Notes: generated by a model from the letters alone, not told the origin. A stretch of 64,000 nt of DNA from an uncultured Eubacteriales bacterium (GCA_900315585.1 OMZP01000019.1:1-64000), one strand, 5' to 3'. Shown: positions 14,794-23,279, numbered from the stretch's first letter. Translations and numbers: made by a program.

Positions 14794-14869
14794 CGAACAT
14801 TTATTCGATTTTCCTCTTGAAATCCGAACATATGTGTGGTATAATGGCGATTAATCGAACGGATGTTCT
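14794..14869 (+). promoter_or_regulatory. Sigma-factor promoter with three LexA-like boxes
   Basis: TTGAAA (14817-14822) and TATAAT (14840-14845) are 17 bp apart. Three matches to the Gram-positive SOS box CGAAC-N4-GTTCG surround it: CGAACATTTATTCG (14794-14807, 9 of 10 defined bases), CGAACATATGTGTG (14825-14838, 8 of 10, inside the spacer) and CGAACGGATGTTCT (14856-14869, 9 of 10, at the start site). Confidence 0.7.
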
Positions 14870-14897
14870 ATAAATATGACCTTTGGGGGTGAAGGAT

Positions 14898-15533
14898 ATG
14901 TACGAAAAGCTGTATGAGGAGAACAAGGGATTGCTCAGGATGATGGCGCGGCGGTATGCCCGGGTGTGCGCGTTGGACCGGGCTGTATCGGTGGAAGACC
15001 TGATGCAGGCCGGGTTCGTGGGGCTGATGCGGGCGGCGGCCACTTTCGATCCCGAGGCGGGGAAGAGCTGGGCGGGCTGGGCCCGGTGGCACATCCGCAT
15101 GGAGTTTGAAAGCGCGCTGGGCCTGCGGCACGGGCGGTTCACCCGTGCCCACACCGGTGCGGCGGCCCTGGACAAGCCGCTGTCTGGGGAGGACGTGGAG
15201 GGTCTGACGATGGGAGAGCTGCTGGCGGACGCCAACCTGCCCGCGGCGGACGAGGGCCTGATCCGGGAGGAATTGCAAAGGGACGTGCGGGCGGCGGTGG
15301 GCCGGCTGCGCAGCGAGGGCCAGCGGGCGGTGGTGCAGAGGTGCAAGCTGGAGGGCCAGAGCTATCGCCAGGCGGCGGCGGAGCTGGGATGCAGCGTGGG
15401 GCAGACCTACCAGCTGTTCTTCCGCGCCAGCGCCAACCTGGCCAGGGACGCGCGCCTGCGGGCCGCGGCGGGCATCGACGACAGCGCCTGGCGGAGGCCC
15501 GGGCGGCAAAAACGGGCGCTTCATGAGAAATAA
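14898..15533 (+). CDS. Alternative sigma-70 family RNA polymerase sigma factor
   Basis: The 211-residue product has region 2 (YEENKGLLRMMARRYARVC; SVEDLMQAGFVGLMRAA; TFDPEAGKSWAGWARWHIRMEFE, regions 2.2-2.4) and region 4 (RLRSEGQRAVVQRCKLEGQSYRQAAAELGCS, VGQTYQLFFRASANLA, a helix-turn-helix). Region 3 is short, so it is smaller than SigA and nearest to alternative or phage-type factors; it does not carry an ECF-type linker. ATG 14898 is preferred to the upstream TTG because GGGGGTG lies six bases before it. The LexA-like boxes at its promoter suggest induction after DNA damage. The regulon cannot be read from this window; its neighbours have ordinary SigA promoters. Confidence 0.88.
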   Translation: MYEKLYEENKGLLRMMARRYARVCALDRAVSVEDLMQAGFVGLMRAAATFDPEAGKSWAGWARWHIRMEFESALGLRHGRFTRAHTGAAALDKPLSGEDVEGLTMGELLADANLPAADEGLIREELQRDVRAAVGRLRSEGQRAVVQRCKLEGQSYRQAAAELGCSVGQTYQLFFRASANLARDARLRAAAGIDDSAWRRPGRQKRALHEK

Positions 15534-15535
15534 AC

Positions 15536-15564
15536 TTGCGTTTTGCCCGGTGATATGCTATACT
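15536..15564 (+). promoter_or_regulatory. Promoter of the SRP RNA gene
   Basis: TTGCGT (15536-15541) and TATACT (15559-15564) are 17 bp apart and place the RNA 5' end close to 15571. Confidence 0.7.
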
Positions 15565-15571
15565 TCTCCTG

Positions 15572-15697
15572 TCTGTGGGTGATGATGACTGGGTCCCGTG
15601 CGGCGTCATGCTGTGAATCTTGTCAGGGCCGGAAGGCAGCAGCAATAAGCGGATGTTGGCGCGCGCCGCGGGAGTTGCCTGGTTTGAACCCGCAGAT
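15572..15697 (+). ncRNA. ffs: Signal recognition particle RNA, short (4.5S-like) form
   Basis: GTCAGGGCCGGAAGGCAGCA is the conserved apical part of helix 8 that binds Ffh. The ends pair as TCTGTGGGT with ACCCGCAGA (15572 and 15688-15696), and T6 follows as terminator. At about 126 nt it contains only the S domain; there is no room for an Alu domain between promoter and helix. Confidence 0.92.
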
Positions 15698-15745
15698 TTT
15701 TTGCTTGAAACGTGGGACAAAACATAGTAAGGAGAGCGAGAGACC

Positions 15746-16537
15746 ATGCGAGTTGTCATTCAGGAAAACTACGCCAACATGTGCAAGTGGGCCGCCAACT
15801 ACATCGCGGCAAAGATCAACGGTCACCGAGAAAGCCGCCCCTTCGTGCTGGGCTTGCCCACCGGGTCCTCGCCCATCGGCGTGTACCAGGAGCTGGTGCG
15901 CATGAATAAGGCGGGGGAGGTCTCCTTCGCCAACGTGGTGACCTTCAATATGGACGAGTACCTGGGCCTGCCCCGGGAGCACGACCAGAGCTACTGGTAT
16001 TTCATGCACGACAACCTGTTCAACCACCTGGTGGACATGAAGCCGGAGAACATCAACATCCTCAACGGCATGGCCGAGGACCCGGAGGCCGAGTGCGCCC
16101 GGTATGAGGCAAAGATCGCCTCCTACGGCGGCATCGACCTGTTCATGGGCGGCATCGGCGTGGACGGCCACCTGGCCTTCAACGAGCCCTTCACCTCCCT
16201 GACCAGCCGCACCGGCGTGCGCGCCCTGACCACCGACACCCGCATTGTGAACTCCCGCTTCTTCGGCAATGACCCGGAGAAGGTGCCCGCGTATGCCCTT
16301 TCCGTGGGCATCGGCACGGTGACGGATTCCAGGGAGGTCCTGGTGCTGATCAACGGCCACAACAAGGCCCGCGCCCTGGCGGCGACGGTGCAGGGCGGCG
16401 TGAGCCAGCAGTGGACCTGCTCGGCCCTGCAGCTGCACCCGGCGGCCATCATCGCCTGCGACGAGGCGGCCTGCGGCGAGCTGACCGTGGACGCCTACAA
16501 GTACTTCCTGGACATCGAGAAGGAGGAGCGGCTGTAA
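15746..16537 (+). CDS. nagB: Glucosamine-6-phosphate deaminase
   Basis: The 263-residue enzyme converts glucosamine 6-phosphate to fructose 6-phosphate and ammonia. Family signatures are LGLPTGSSPIGVYQEL, TFNMDEYLGL (catalytic Asp), GGIGVDGHLAFNEP (with the active-site His and Glu region) and SVGIGTV. It is of the allosteric-type length. AAGGAGAGCG precedes the ATG. It is one base upstream of glmM; the pair controls flux between glycolysis and UDP-GlcNAc/peptidoglycan synthesis. Confidence 0.95.
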   Translation: MRVVIQENYANMCKWAANYIAAKINGHRESRPFVLGLPTGSSPIGVYQELVRMNKAGEVSFANVVTFNMDEYLGLPREHDQSYWYFMHDNLFNHLVDMKPENINILNGMAEDPEAECARYEAKIASYGGIDLFMGGIGVDGHLAFNEPFTSLTSRTGVRALTTDTRIVNSRFFGNDPEKVPAYALSVGIGTVTDSREVLVLINGHNKARALAATVQGGVSQQWTCSALQLHPAAIIACDEAACGELTVDAYKYFLDIEKEERL

Positions 16538-16538
16538 T

Positions 16539-17885
16539 ATGGGCAAGTATTTCGGCACCGACGGCTTCCGCGGCGAGGCCAACAAGACGCTGAACTTCGA
16601 GCACGCCATCAAGATCGGCCGCTTCCTGGGCTGGTACTACGGCGCGCGCCAGGGCAAGAAGGCCACCGTGGTCATCGGCAAGGACACCCGCAGGTCCTCC
16701 TACATGTTTGAGTACGCGCTGTGCACGGGCCTGATGGCCTCCGGCGCGGACGCCTACATCATGCACGTCACCACCACGCCCTCCGTGGCCTACATCACCC
16801 GCGTGGACGACTTCGACTGTGGCATCATGATCTCCGCCAGCCACAACCCGTTCTACGACAACGGCATCAAGCTGCTCAACGGCAACGGCGAGAAGATGGA
16901 CGAGGAGACCATCCTCAAGGTGGAGGACTACATCGACGACAGGCTGGAGATTCCCGTGGCCACCGGCGCGGACATCGGCCGCACCGTGGACTATGTGGCG
17001 GGCCGCAACCGCTACATCGGCCACCTGATCTCCATGTCCCGCTACTCCTTCAAGAACGTGCGGGTGGGCCTGGACGTGTCCAACGGCGCGGCCTGGCAGA
17101 TCGCCAAGGGCATCTTCGACGCGCTGGGCGCCAAGACCTACGTGATCAACGACGATCCCGACGGCACCAACATCAACATGGACTGCGGCTCCACCCACAT
17201 TGAGCACCTACAGCAGTTCGTGCGGGAGAAGAAGCTGGACGTGGGCTTCGCCTACGACGGCGACGCGGACCGCTGCCTGGCGGTGGATGAGAAGGGCAAC
17301 GTCATCACCGGCGACCACATCCTCTACATCTACGGCCTGTACATGAAGGAGCGCGGCAAGCTGCTGAACAACACCGTCGTCACCACCGTGATGAGCAACT
17401 TCGGCCTGTACAAGGCCCTGGACAAGGTGGGCATCGGCTACGAAAAGACCAAGGTGGGCGACAAGTACGTCTACGAGAACATGATCCAAAACGGCCATCG
17501 CCTGGGCGGCGAGCAGAGCGGCCACATCATCTTCTCCAAGTACGAGACCACGGGCGACGGCATCCTCACCAGCCTGAAGCTGATGGAGGTCATGCTGGCC
17601 AAGCGCAAGCCCATGAGCGAGCTGGCCGCGCCGGTGGCGTTCTACCCGCAGGTGTTGAAGAACGTGCGGGTGAAGAGCAAGCCCGACGCCCAGAACGATC
17701 CGGACGTGCAGGCTGCCGTGAAGAAGGTGGCGGACGCCCTGGGCGACGACGGGCGCATCCTGGTGCGCGAGAGCGGCACCGAGCCGGTCATCCGCGTGAT
17801 GGTGGAGGCCACCAGCGACGAGATCTGCGAGAAGTACGTGGACGAGGTCGTCTGGCAGATCGAAAAGAAGGGGCATTTGGCCTGA
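16539..17885 (+). CDS. glmM: Phosphoglucosamine mutase
   Basis: The 448-residue alpha-D-phosphohexomutase starts YFGTDGFRG, as GlmM does, and has the phosphoserine loop SASHNP (Ser101), the metal loop DGDADRC and the phosphate-binding RESGTEPVIRVMVE. It interconverts GlcN-6-P and GlcN-1-P for UDP-GlcNAc. The GGEQSGH substrate loop favours GlmM over phosphomannomutase. The ATG comes one base after the nagB stop, so the two are co-translated from one operon. Confidence 0.93.
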   Translation: MGKYFGTDGFRGEANKTLNFEHAIKIGRFLGWYYGARQGKKATVVIGKDTRRSSYMFEYALCTGLMASGADAYIMHVTTTPSVAYITRVDDFDCGIMISASHNPFYDNGIKLLNGNGEKMDEETILKVEDYIDDRLEIPVATGADIGRTVDYVAGRNRYIGHLISMSRYSFKNVRVGLDVSNGAAWQIAKGIFDALGAKTYVINDDPDGTNINMDCGSTHIEHLQQFVREKKLDVGFAYDGDADRCLAVDEKGNVITGDHILYIYGLYMKERGKLLNNTVVTTVMSNFGLYKALDKVGIGYEKTKVGDKYVYENMIQNGHRLGGEQSGHIIFSKYETTGDGILTSLKLMEVMLAKRKPMSELAAPVAFYPQVLKNVRVKSKPDAQNDPDVQAAVKKVADALGDDGRILVRESGTEPVIRVMVEATSDEICEKYVDEVVWQIEKKGHLA

Positions 17886-17937
17886 GTTTCATCCTGTCGG
17901 CGAAGCCTTGAACAGAAGGCCGCCGCATAACAGGAGT

Positions 17938-18053
17938 GTAGGGGCGCCGTTGCGGCGCCCGCCAGAATCCATTGCAAGTCTGCGCAATACCGCGCGGAAG
18001 CGATAGGAAGCCGGCACTGCCGGCAGGGCGGGCGGCGCAACGCCGCCCCTACA
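17938..18053. repeat. Inverted repeat of the TGTAGGGGCG family
   Basis: TGTAGGGGCGCCGTTGCGGC pairs imperfectly with the right arm ending GCCGCCCCTACA; the whole is about 116 bp. A diverged trace (GTAGGGGCCCGCCCGCGG) is near 50047. Confidence 0.8.
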
Positions 18054-18165
18054 TGATTGTGCCTTCATTTTACCCCATTCCCGCCCATGAATGCTTACAG
18101 CCCTGTCAACATTCTGTGATAGAATCAGCGTAGGCGCCATCGGGCCCCGAAAGGATGTTGACGAA

Positions 18166-19251
18166 TTGAAGAAGCGTTTATTGTGCGTTCTGCTGTTGGC
18201 GGCGCTGCTGCTGGCCCTGCCCGCCGGGGCGCTGGCGGCGAAGAAGGCCGGCATCAGGTTCCCCGTGAAGGTGGGGCTGATGCTGGAGGGGGCGGAGGTG
18301 CAGCTGACGCCCAAGCTGAGCCGGATCACCGGTGAACAGCTGGTCTGGGAGAGCAGCGACGAGACGGTGGTGCAGGTCTGGGGCGGCAAGCTGACGGCCA
18401 GCAAGGCCGGCAAGGCGGTCATCACGGCCACCGCCGGAAGTGCGAAGGCCCGCTGCGGCGTGGTGGTGCTGCCGAAGGCGGTGAACGTGGCTCTGGGCGG
18501 TACGGTGGAGCTGCCCCGCGGCGGCGTGGAGAAGTATGCCGTGAAGGACAAGGCCCTCGCCACCGTCAGCAAGAAGGGCGTCGTTACCGGCGTGGCCGAG
18601 GGCCAGACCCAGCTGATGGCCTACTACGGCAAGCAGCGGGTGCTGATCGACGTGACCGTGGGCAACCCGAAGGCCGAAGACACCGGCGTGTCCACCGACG
18701 TGGGCGACGCCACCCAGGTGGTGCTGGTGGAGTACACCGGCGGCAGCAGCGCCATCCTGACGCTCCACGAGAAGGTGAACGGCTCCTGGCAGCAGCTGCA
18801 CGAGTGCGCGGCCTACGTGGGCGAGAACGGCCTGGACAAGACCGTGGCCGGGGACCGGCGCACGCCCACCGGCGTGTACAACCTCACCACGCCCTTCGGC
18901 ATCCTGGACGATCCCGGCGCGAACATGCCCTACACCAAGGTGACGGAGTATCACTACTGGTGCGGCGATTCCAGCAGCAAGTACTACAACCAGCTGGTGG
19001 ACGAGCGCACCGCGGACCGCAAGCACACCTCCGCCGACGAGCATTTGATCGAGTACAAGGGCGTGTACAACTACTGCATGTTCATCGACTACAACGCCCA
19101 GGGCACCGCGGGGAAGGGCAGCTGCATCTTCCTGCACTGCATGGGCTCCAAGAAGAGCACCGGCGGCTGCGTGGCCATCCCCCAGGAGGACATGAAGAAG
19201 GTCATCCAGTGGGCCAAGCCCGGGGTGAAGATCGTGATCCGGAATAAGTAA
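18166..19251 (+). CDS. Secreted Ig-like / L,D-transpeptidase (YkuD) protein
   Basis: The 361-residue protein has a signal peptide (LLCVLLLAALLLALP...GALA), two bacterial Ig-like (BIG2-type) domains (about 35-100 with WESSDETVVQV and ASKAGKAVITATAG; about 102-165 with VTGVAEGQTQLMAYY) and a C-terminal YkuD catalytic domain. The domain has RRTPTGVYNL, CIFLHCMGSKK and STGGCVAI, with catalytic Cys335. Such enzymes make 3-3 peptidoglycan crosslinks or attach proteins. The start is uncertain: the longest frame begins at 18091, but that is within the promoter area (TAGAAT at 18120); TTG 18166 directly begins the signal peptide after GAAAGGATG. Monocistronic with a terminator-type repeat downstream. 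Confidence 0.88.
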   Translation: MKKRLLCVLLLAALLLALPAGALAAKKAGIRFPVKVGLMLEGAEVQLTPKLSRITGEQLVWESSDETVVQVWGGKLTASKAGKAVITATAGSAKARCGVVVLPKAVNVALGGTVELPRGGVEKYAVKDKALATVSKKGVVTGVAEGQTQLMAYYGKQRVLIDVTVGNPKAEDTGVSTDVGDATQVVLVEYTGGSSAILTLHEKVNGSWQQLHECAAYVGENGLDKTVAGDRRTPTGVYNLTTPFGILDDPGANMPYTKVTEYHYWCGDSSSKYYNQLVDERTADRKHTSADEHLIEYKGVYNYCMFIDYNAQGTAGKGSCIFLHCMGSKKSTGGCVAIPQEDMKKVIQWAKPGVKIVIRNK

Positions 19252-19260
19252 CCATTTTAA

Positions 19261-19410
19261 GCCTTCCCCTTTGGGGAAGGTGGCATTTGCGGAGCAAATG
19301 ACGGATGAGGTCGCCAATGCAAGCAACGGCAGCGCGTGTCCGACCTCATCCGGCCTCACCACGGCGCTGAAGCGCCTGTTCGGCCACCTTCCCCAGTGGG
19401 GAAGGCTTTT
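19261..19410 (+). repeat. GCCTTCCCC...GGGGAAGGC element, acts as terminator
   Basis: A 150-bp repeat whose ends are the short palindromes GCCTTCCCCTTTGGGGAAGG and CCTTCCCCAGTGGGGAAGGC, with internal GACGGATGAGGTCG and CGACCTCATCCG arms, followed by T5. Copies lie at 44258-44602 and 59418-59608. Confidence 0.85.
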
Positions 19411-19426
19411 TCTGCCCAAAAGTTAA

Positions 19427-19471
19427 ATAAAGTTAACTTGACACAGTTAGTTAAACGATATAAACTATACA
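19427..19471 (+). promoter_or_regulatory. AT-rich promoter region with TTAACT/AGTTAA inverted repeat before feoAB
   Basis: TTGACA at 19438 and TATAAA/TATACA at 19459/19466 give a promoter with non-ideal spacing. TTAACT-TGACAC-AGTTAGTTAA overlaps it, a possible site for an iron-responsive repressor (Fur or DtxR type). This is read by eye and unproven. Confidence 0.45.
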
Positions 19472-19516
19472 TGCTTCCAAGCAAGCCAAACCATATCGGG
19501 AACGGAGACGGTGGCA

Positions 19517-21856
19517 ATGACCCTGAAGGACCTGAAAATCGGCCAGACGGCCCGCATCGAGGCGGTGGGCGGGGAAGGCGCGCTGCGCCAGCACTTCCTG
19601 GACATGGGCGTGATCCCCGGCGCGGAGGCCACGCTGGTGCGCCTGGCGCCGCTGGGCGACCCGATGGAGCTGCGCATCCACAGCTACGAGCTGACGCTGC
19701 GGCTGGCGGACGCGGAGAAGATCGAGACGACCCTGCTGAAGGCGCCGACGGAGCGGCCGGAGAAGGTCAAGGGCCGGGAAGCGCCCCACCTGGGCCTGGG
19801 CGAGGACGGCAAGTTCCACCCCAAGGGCAGCGGCAACCCCCTGCCGAAGGGCGAACGGCTCACCTTTGCCCTGGTGGGCAACCAGAACAGCGGCAAGACC
19901 ACCCTCTTCAACCAGCTGACCGGCGCCAACCAGCACGTGGGCAACTTCCCCGGCGTGACGGTGGACCGCAAGGACGGCGCGATTCGCGGCCAGGCCAACA
20001 CCCTGATCACGGACCTGCCGGGCATCTACTCCATGTCGCCCTATTCCAGCGAGGAGCTGGTGTCCCGGGACTTCGTGTTGAAGGAGAAGCCGAAGGCCAT
20101 CATCAACATCGTGGACGCCACCAACATCGAGCGCAACCTGTACCTGACCATGCAGCTGCTGGAGATGGGCGTGCCCACGGTGGTGGCCCTGAACATGATG
20201 GACGAGATGAGCGGCAACGGCGGCTCCGTGGACATCAACGGCATGGAGGCGGACCTGGGCGTGCCGGTGGTGCCCATTTCCGCGGCGAAGAACCAGGGCG
20301 TGGACGAGCTGGTGAAGCACGCCGTGCACATCGCCTACTACCAGGAAAAACCGTTGCGTCAGGACTTTTGTGACGCCAGCGATCACGGCGGCGCGGTGCA
20401 CCGCTGCATCCACGCCGTGGAGCACCTGATCGAGGACCATGCCGAAGCCGTGGGCCTGCCCCGCCGGTTTGCCGCCACCAAGCTCATCGAGGGCGACGGG
20501 CGCATCCTGGAGCAGCTGAATCTGGATGAAAACGAGCGTGAGACGCTGGAGCACATCGTGCTGCAAATGGAGAAGGAGCGCGGCCTGGATCGCAGCGCCG
20601 CCATCGCGGACATGCGCTTCGCCTTCATCAAGCGGGTGTGCGCGCAGAACGTGATCCATCCCCGGGAGAGCAAGGAGCACCTGCGCAGCCAGCGCATCGA
20701 CCGCATCCTCACCGGCAAGTACACCGCCCTGCCCATGTTCATCGCCATCATGGCGCTGGTGTTCTACCTGACCTTCAACGTCATCGGCGCGTGGCTGCAG
20801 GGGCTGCTGGAGGAGGGCGTGGGGGCGCTGACGAACCTGGTGGACCGCGCGCTGACCGCCGCCCAGGTGAACGACACCATCCACGGCCTGATCATCGACG
20901 GCATCTTCGAGGGCGTGGGCAGCGTGCTCAGCTTCCTGCCCATCATCGTCACGCTGTTCTTCTTTCTGTCCCTGCTGGAGGACAGCGGCTACATCGCCCG
21001 CGTGGCCTTCGTGATGGACAAGCTGCTGCGGCGCATCGGCCTGTCCGGGCGCAGCATCGTGCCCATGCTGATCGGCTTCGGCTGCACGGTGCCGGCGGTG
21101 ATGTCCACCCGGACGCTGCCCAGCGAGCGGGATCGCAAGATGACGATACTGCTGACGCCCTTCATGAGCTGTACGGCGAAGCTGCCCATCTACGCCTTCT
21201 TCGTCCAGGCCTTCTTCCCGAAGCGGGGCGGGCTGATCATGACGGAGCTGTATGTGCTGGGCATCGTCTTCTGCATCCTGATGGCGCTGGCGCTCAAGAA
21301 CACGCTGTTCAGGGGCGAGCCCGTGCCCTTCGTGATGGAGCTGCCCAACTACCGCCTGCCCAGCCCCCGCAGCGTGTTCCAGCTGCTGTGGGAGAAGGCC
21401 AAGGACTTTTTGCAGCGGGCCTTCTCGGTGATCCTGATTGCCACCATCGTGGTCTGGTTCCTGAAGAGCTTTGACCTGCATTTGAACCTGCTGGCGGAGG
21501 AGGAGAGCGCCGACAGCATCCTGGCGGCCATCTCCGGCCTGCTGGTGCCGGTGCTGAAGCCCGTGGGCCTGGGCGACTGGCGCATCGTGTCCGCCCTGAT
21601 CAGCGGCTTCATGGCCAAGGAGAGCGTGGTGTCGGTGTTGAACGTGCTGTTCGCGGACGGCGTGGCCAACGCGATGACGGCCCTCGCCGCGTCTTCGCTG
21701 CTGGTGTTCAGCCTGCTCTATACCCCCTGCGTGGCGGCCATCGCCTCCATCAAGCGCGAGCTGGGCGGCCGCTGGGCCGTCGCCGTGGTGCTGTGGCAGT
21801 GCGCGGTGGCCTGGGTCGCGGCGCTGGCGGTGCGATTGATCGGAATGATTGTATGA
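19517..21856 (+). CDS. feoB: Ferrous iron transporter, FeoA-FeoB fusion
   Basis: The 779-residue protein imports Fe(II). Residues 1-77 form a FeoA (SH3-like) domain (MTLKDLKIGQTARI, LDMGVIPGAEATL), a linker of ~35 residues follows, then the FeoB G domain with G1 GNQNSGKTT (121-129), FPGVTVDRK, G3 DLPGIYS and G4 NMMDE. The C-terminal half holds the membrane domain with gate motifs GFGCTVPAVMSTRTL and the second gate region. In many bacteria FeoA and FeoB are separate; fusion is known in some Clostridia. ATG 19517 is chosen over GTG 19511 because GGAGA lies eight bases before it and the FeoA motif starts there. The small Cys-rich gene follows. Confidence 0.96.
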   Translation: MTLKDLKIGQTARIEAVGGEGALRQHFLDMGVIPGAEATLVRLAPLGDPMELRIHSYELTLRLADAEKIETTLLKAPTERPEKVKGREAPHLGLGEDGKFHPKGSGNPLPKGERLTFALVGNQNSGKTTLFNQLTGANQHVGNFPGVTVDRKDGAIRGQANTLITDLPGIYSMSPYSSEELVSRDFVLKEKPKAIINIVDATNIERNLYLTMQLLEMGVPTVVALNMMDEMSGNGGSVDINGMEADLGVPVVPISAAKNQGVDELVKHAVHIAYYQEKPLRQDFCDASDHGGAVHRCIHAVEHLIEDHAEAVGLPRRFAATKLIEGDGRILEQLNLDENERETLEHIVLQMEKERGLDRSAAIADMRFAFIKRVCAQNVIHPRESKEHLRSQRIDRILTGKYTALPMFIAIMALVFYLTFNVIGAWLQGLLEEGVGALTNLVDRALTAAQVNDTIHGLIIDGIFEGVGSVLSFLPIIVTLFFFLSLLEDSGYIARVAFVMDKLLRRIGLSGRSIVPMLIGFGCTVPAVMSTRTLPSERDRKMTILLTPFMSCTAKLPIYAFFVQAFFPKRGGLIMTELYVLGIVFCILMALALKNTLFRGEPVPFVMELPNYRLPSPRSVFQLLWEKAKDFLQRAFSVILIATIVVWFLKSFDLHLNLLAEEESADSILAAISGLLVPVLKPVGLGDWRIVSALISGFMAKESVVSVLNVLFADGVANAMTALAASSLLVFSLLYTPCVAAIASIKRELGGRWAVAVVLWQCAVAWVAALAVRLIGMIV

Positions 21857-21868
21857 GGGTGAAGAGCG

Positions 21869-22012
21869 ATGAATGTGATTGATATTGTTCTCATTGCGGT
21901 GATCGGATTGGTGGTCGGCCTTGCGGCATGGCGGATCATCCGCAACAAGAAGCAGGGCAAGTGCTCCTGCGGCTGCGAGCACTGCACCTGCGGGTGCGAT
22001 AAGAACAAATAA
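21869..22012 (+). CDS. FeoB-associated Cys-rich membrane protein
   Basis: This 47-residue protein has one N-terminal membrane helix (IDIVLIAVIGLVVGLAAWRII) and a tail with six Cys (CSCGCEHCTCGC). The size, topology and position directly behind feoB match the FeoB-associated Cys-rich family (PF12669), which may bind iron or a cluster at the cytoplasmic face. It starts 12 bp after the feoAB stop with GAGGGTGAAGAG as RBS. Confidence 0.9.
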   Translation: MNVIDIVLIAVIGLVVGLAAWRIIRNKKQGKCSCGCEHCTCGCDKNK

Positions 22013-22016
22013 GACG

Positions 22017-22048
22017 GGCTGTCTCAATACTCGTTTTGAGACAGCCCT
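22017..22048 (+). terminator. Terminator of the feo operon
   Basis: GGGCTGTCTCAA pairs with TTGAGACAGCCC, followed by TTA. The convergent 22048-23028 gene ends at its edge. Confidence 0.75.
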
Positions 22049-23028
22049 TACGGCGCGTGCGTCATTGGACGGCATTCCTGCCGCCCGCTCGCCAGCCACC
22101 GCGCCAGGGCGGCGTAGTCCCCGCGCTGCAGCGACAGCCGGGGGAACCGGGAGGCGCGCGGTGCGCCCGCCAGCGCCTCGCCGCCGCAATCCATGTAGAC
22201 CCGCGCAAGCGGGTCTTTCATTTTGCCCCGGGCACAGGCCCAGGCCTCCTCGTCGACCCGGTACAGAAGCCCCATGGCGTAGCGCAGAGCCCAGAGCCGG
22301 GCGGAGTCGGCGAAGCCGCCTCCGGCCTCCAGGCACTTCTCCCAGGCGGCGATGTTGGCCGCACCCTCGTCGGCCACGCCGTCCAGGTGCATCAGCTCGT
22401 GCACGGCGGTGAAGGGGATCAGGGGCGCGGGGACCGTGGCGTCCACCAGCGCCTCCCCGGTGAGGGGGACGAACAGCCCGGACACCGAGGCGGCGCGCAT
22501 CCACTCCGGGTAGCGGGCGGCTTTCACCACGGCTTCCGGCAGCCCTGCCGCCGCAGGAGCGAGGCGCAGGCTTTCCGCGGGCTCCGGGAAGGCGAGGGAC
22601 GAGGCGTTCAGCGCGTCGATCAGCGCCCCGCACAGCCATTCCAGCTGCCCGGAGGTGGGGACGGGCGGGGCCTCCACGGGCTGGACCATGGCCGGGAGCC
22701 ACAGCGCCGCCAGGGCGCAGGCGACCGCCAGAGCAGAGCGGCCCAGCCCTCGCAGCCAGCGCAGGATCGGCGCGAGCCGCCGCTCCCGGATCGCGTGAAA
22801 CAGGGCTCCCGCCAGCGCCGCCAACACAAGCAGCATCGCGCCGAAGGCCAGCAGCTCCGCCACCGGAAACGCCGCCCCCGCCGTCAGTTGGTGCAGCGCC
22901 ATCAACGCGGGCCGGGTCACCCGCCCAAGCAAAAAGCCCGGGAGATGAGCGGAGACGGCCCACGCGCAGATCAGCAGGATGAGTCCGACGGACAGGGCGA
23001 TACCTCTGCGCTTGCCCCCTCTGCCCAT
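22048..23028 (-). CDS. Membrane protein with HELMH zinc-peptidase motif (DUF3810-like)
   Basis: The 326-residue protein has three N-terminal membrane segments (about 10-30, 55-80, 95-120) and an extracytoplasmic domain. The HExxH motif HELMH lies in FTAVHELMHLDGVADEGAAN, with downstream Glu in DEGAAN as the likely third zinc ligand, the arrangement of DUF3810 family proteins. A metallopeptidase activity is inferred from the motif; the substrate is unknown. Start ATG 23028 is preferred over an upstream ATG since GGGAGGCTGCGAAC precedes it; the upstream part overlaps a repeat. It is monocistronic. Confidence 0.82.
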   Translation of the reverse strand: MGRGGKRRGIALSVGLILLICAWAVSAHLPGFLLGRVTRPALMALHQLTAGAAFPVAELLAFGAMLLVLAALAGALFHAIRERRLAPILRWLRGLGRSALAVACALAALWLPAMVQPVEAPPVPTSGQLEWLCGALIDALNASSLAFPEPAESLRLAPAAAGLPEAVVKAARYPEWMRAASVSGLFVPLTGEALVDATVPAPLIPFTAVHELMHLDGVADEGAANIAAWEKCLEAGGGFADSARLWALRYAMGLLYRVDEEAWACARGKMKDPLARVYMDCGGEALAGAPRASRFPRLSLQRGDYAALARWLASGRQECRPMTHAP

Positions 23029-23072
23029 GTTCGCAGCCTCCCTTTTCACAGCGTTGCCCGGATTCGATCCGC

Positions 23073-23145
23073 ACAGATCCTTCGCTCCGCTCAGGATGAC
23101 TTCCACGGCGGAACGCTGTCATTCTGAGCGCAGCGAAGAATCTGT
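23073..23145. repeat. Inverted repeat of the CAGATCCTTCGCT family
   Basis: CAGATCCTTCGCTCCGCTCA and a right arm ending GCAGCGAAGAATCTG form an imperfect hairpin, related to 3216-3282. Confidence 0.8.
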
Positions 23146-23250
23146 ACGCGGCGCTTGTGAACGACATAGTGATGCTATATACCTGTATCCTCATGGGTAT
23201 TATCACACATTCCCATTGCCAAAATCAAAGGGAATATCTGGTAAAGCCCA

Positions 23251-23279
23251 TTGCGAAGGACAGGGCCATCGGCTATAAT
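23251..23279 (+). promoter_or_regulatory. Promoter of the ABC exporter operon
   Basis: TTGCGA (23251-23256) and TATAAT (23274-23279) are 17 bp apart. It supports the start at 23316 rather than the longer open frame from 23157. Confidence 0.75.

Noticed and set aside
19451-23206. 1251-aa open frame opposite feoAB
   Set aside because: His/Gln/Arg-rich antisense of FeoB and DUF3810 genes; no motif, crosses several real genes.
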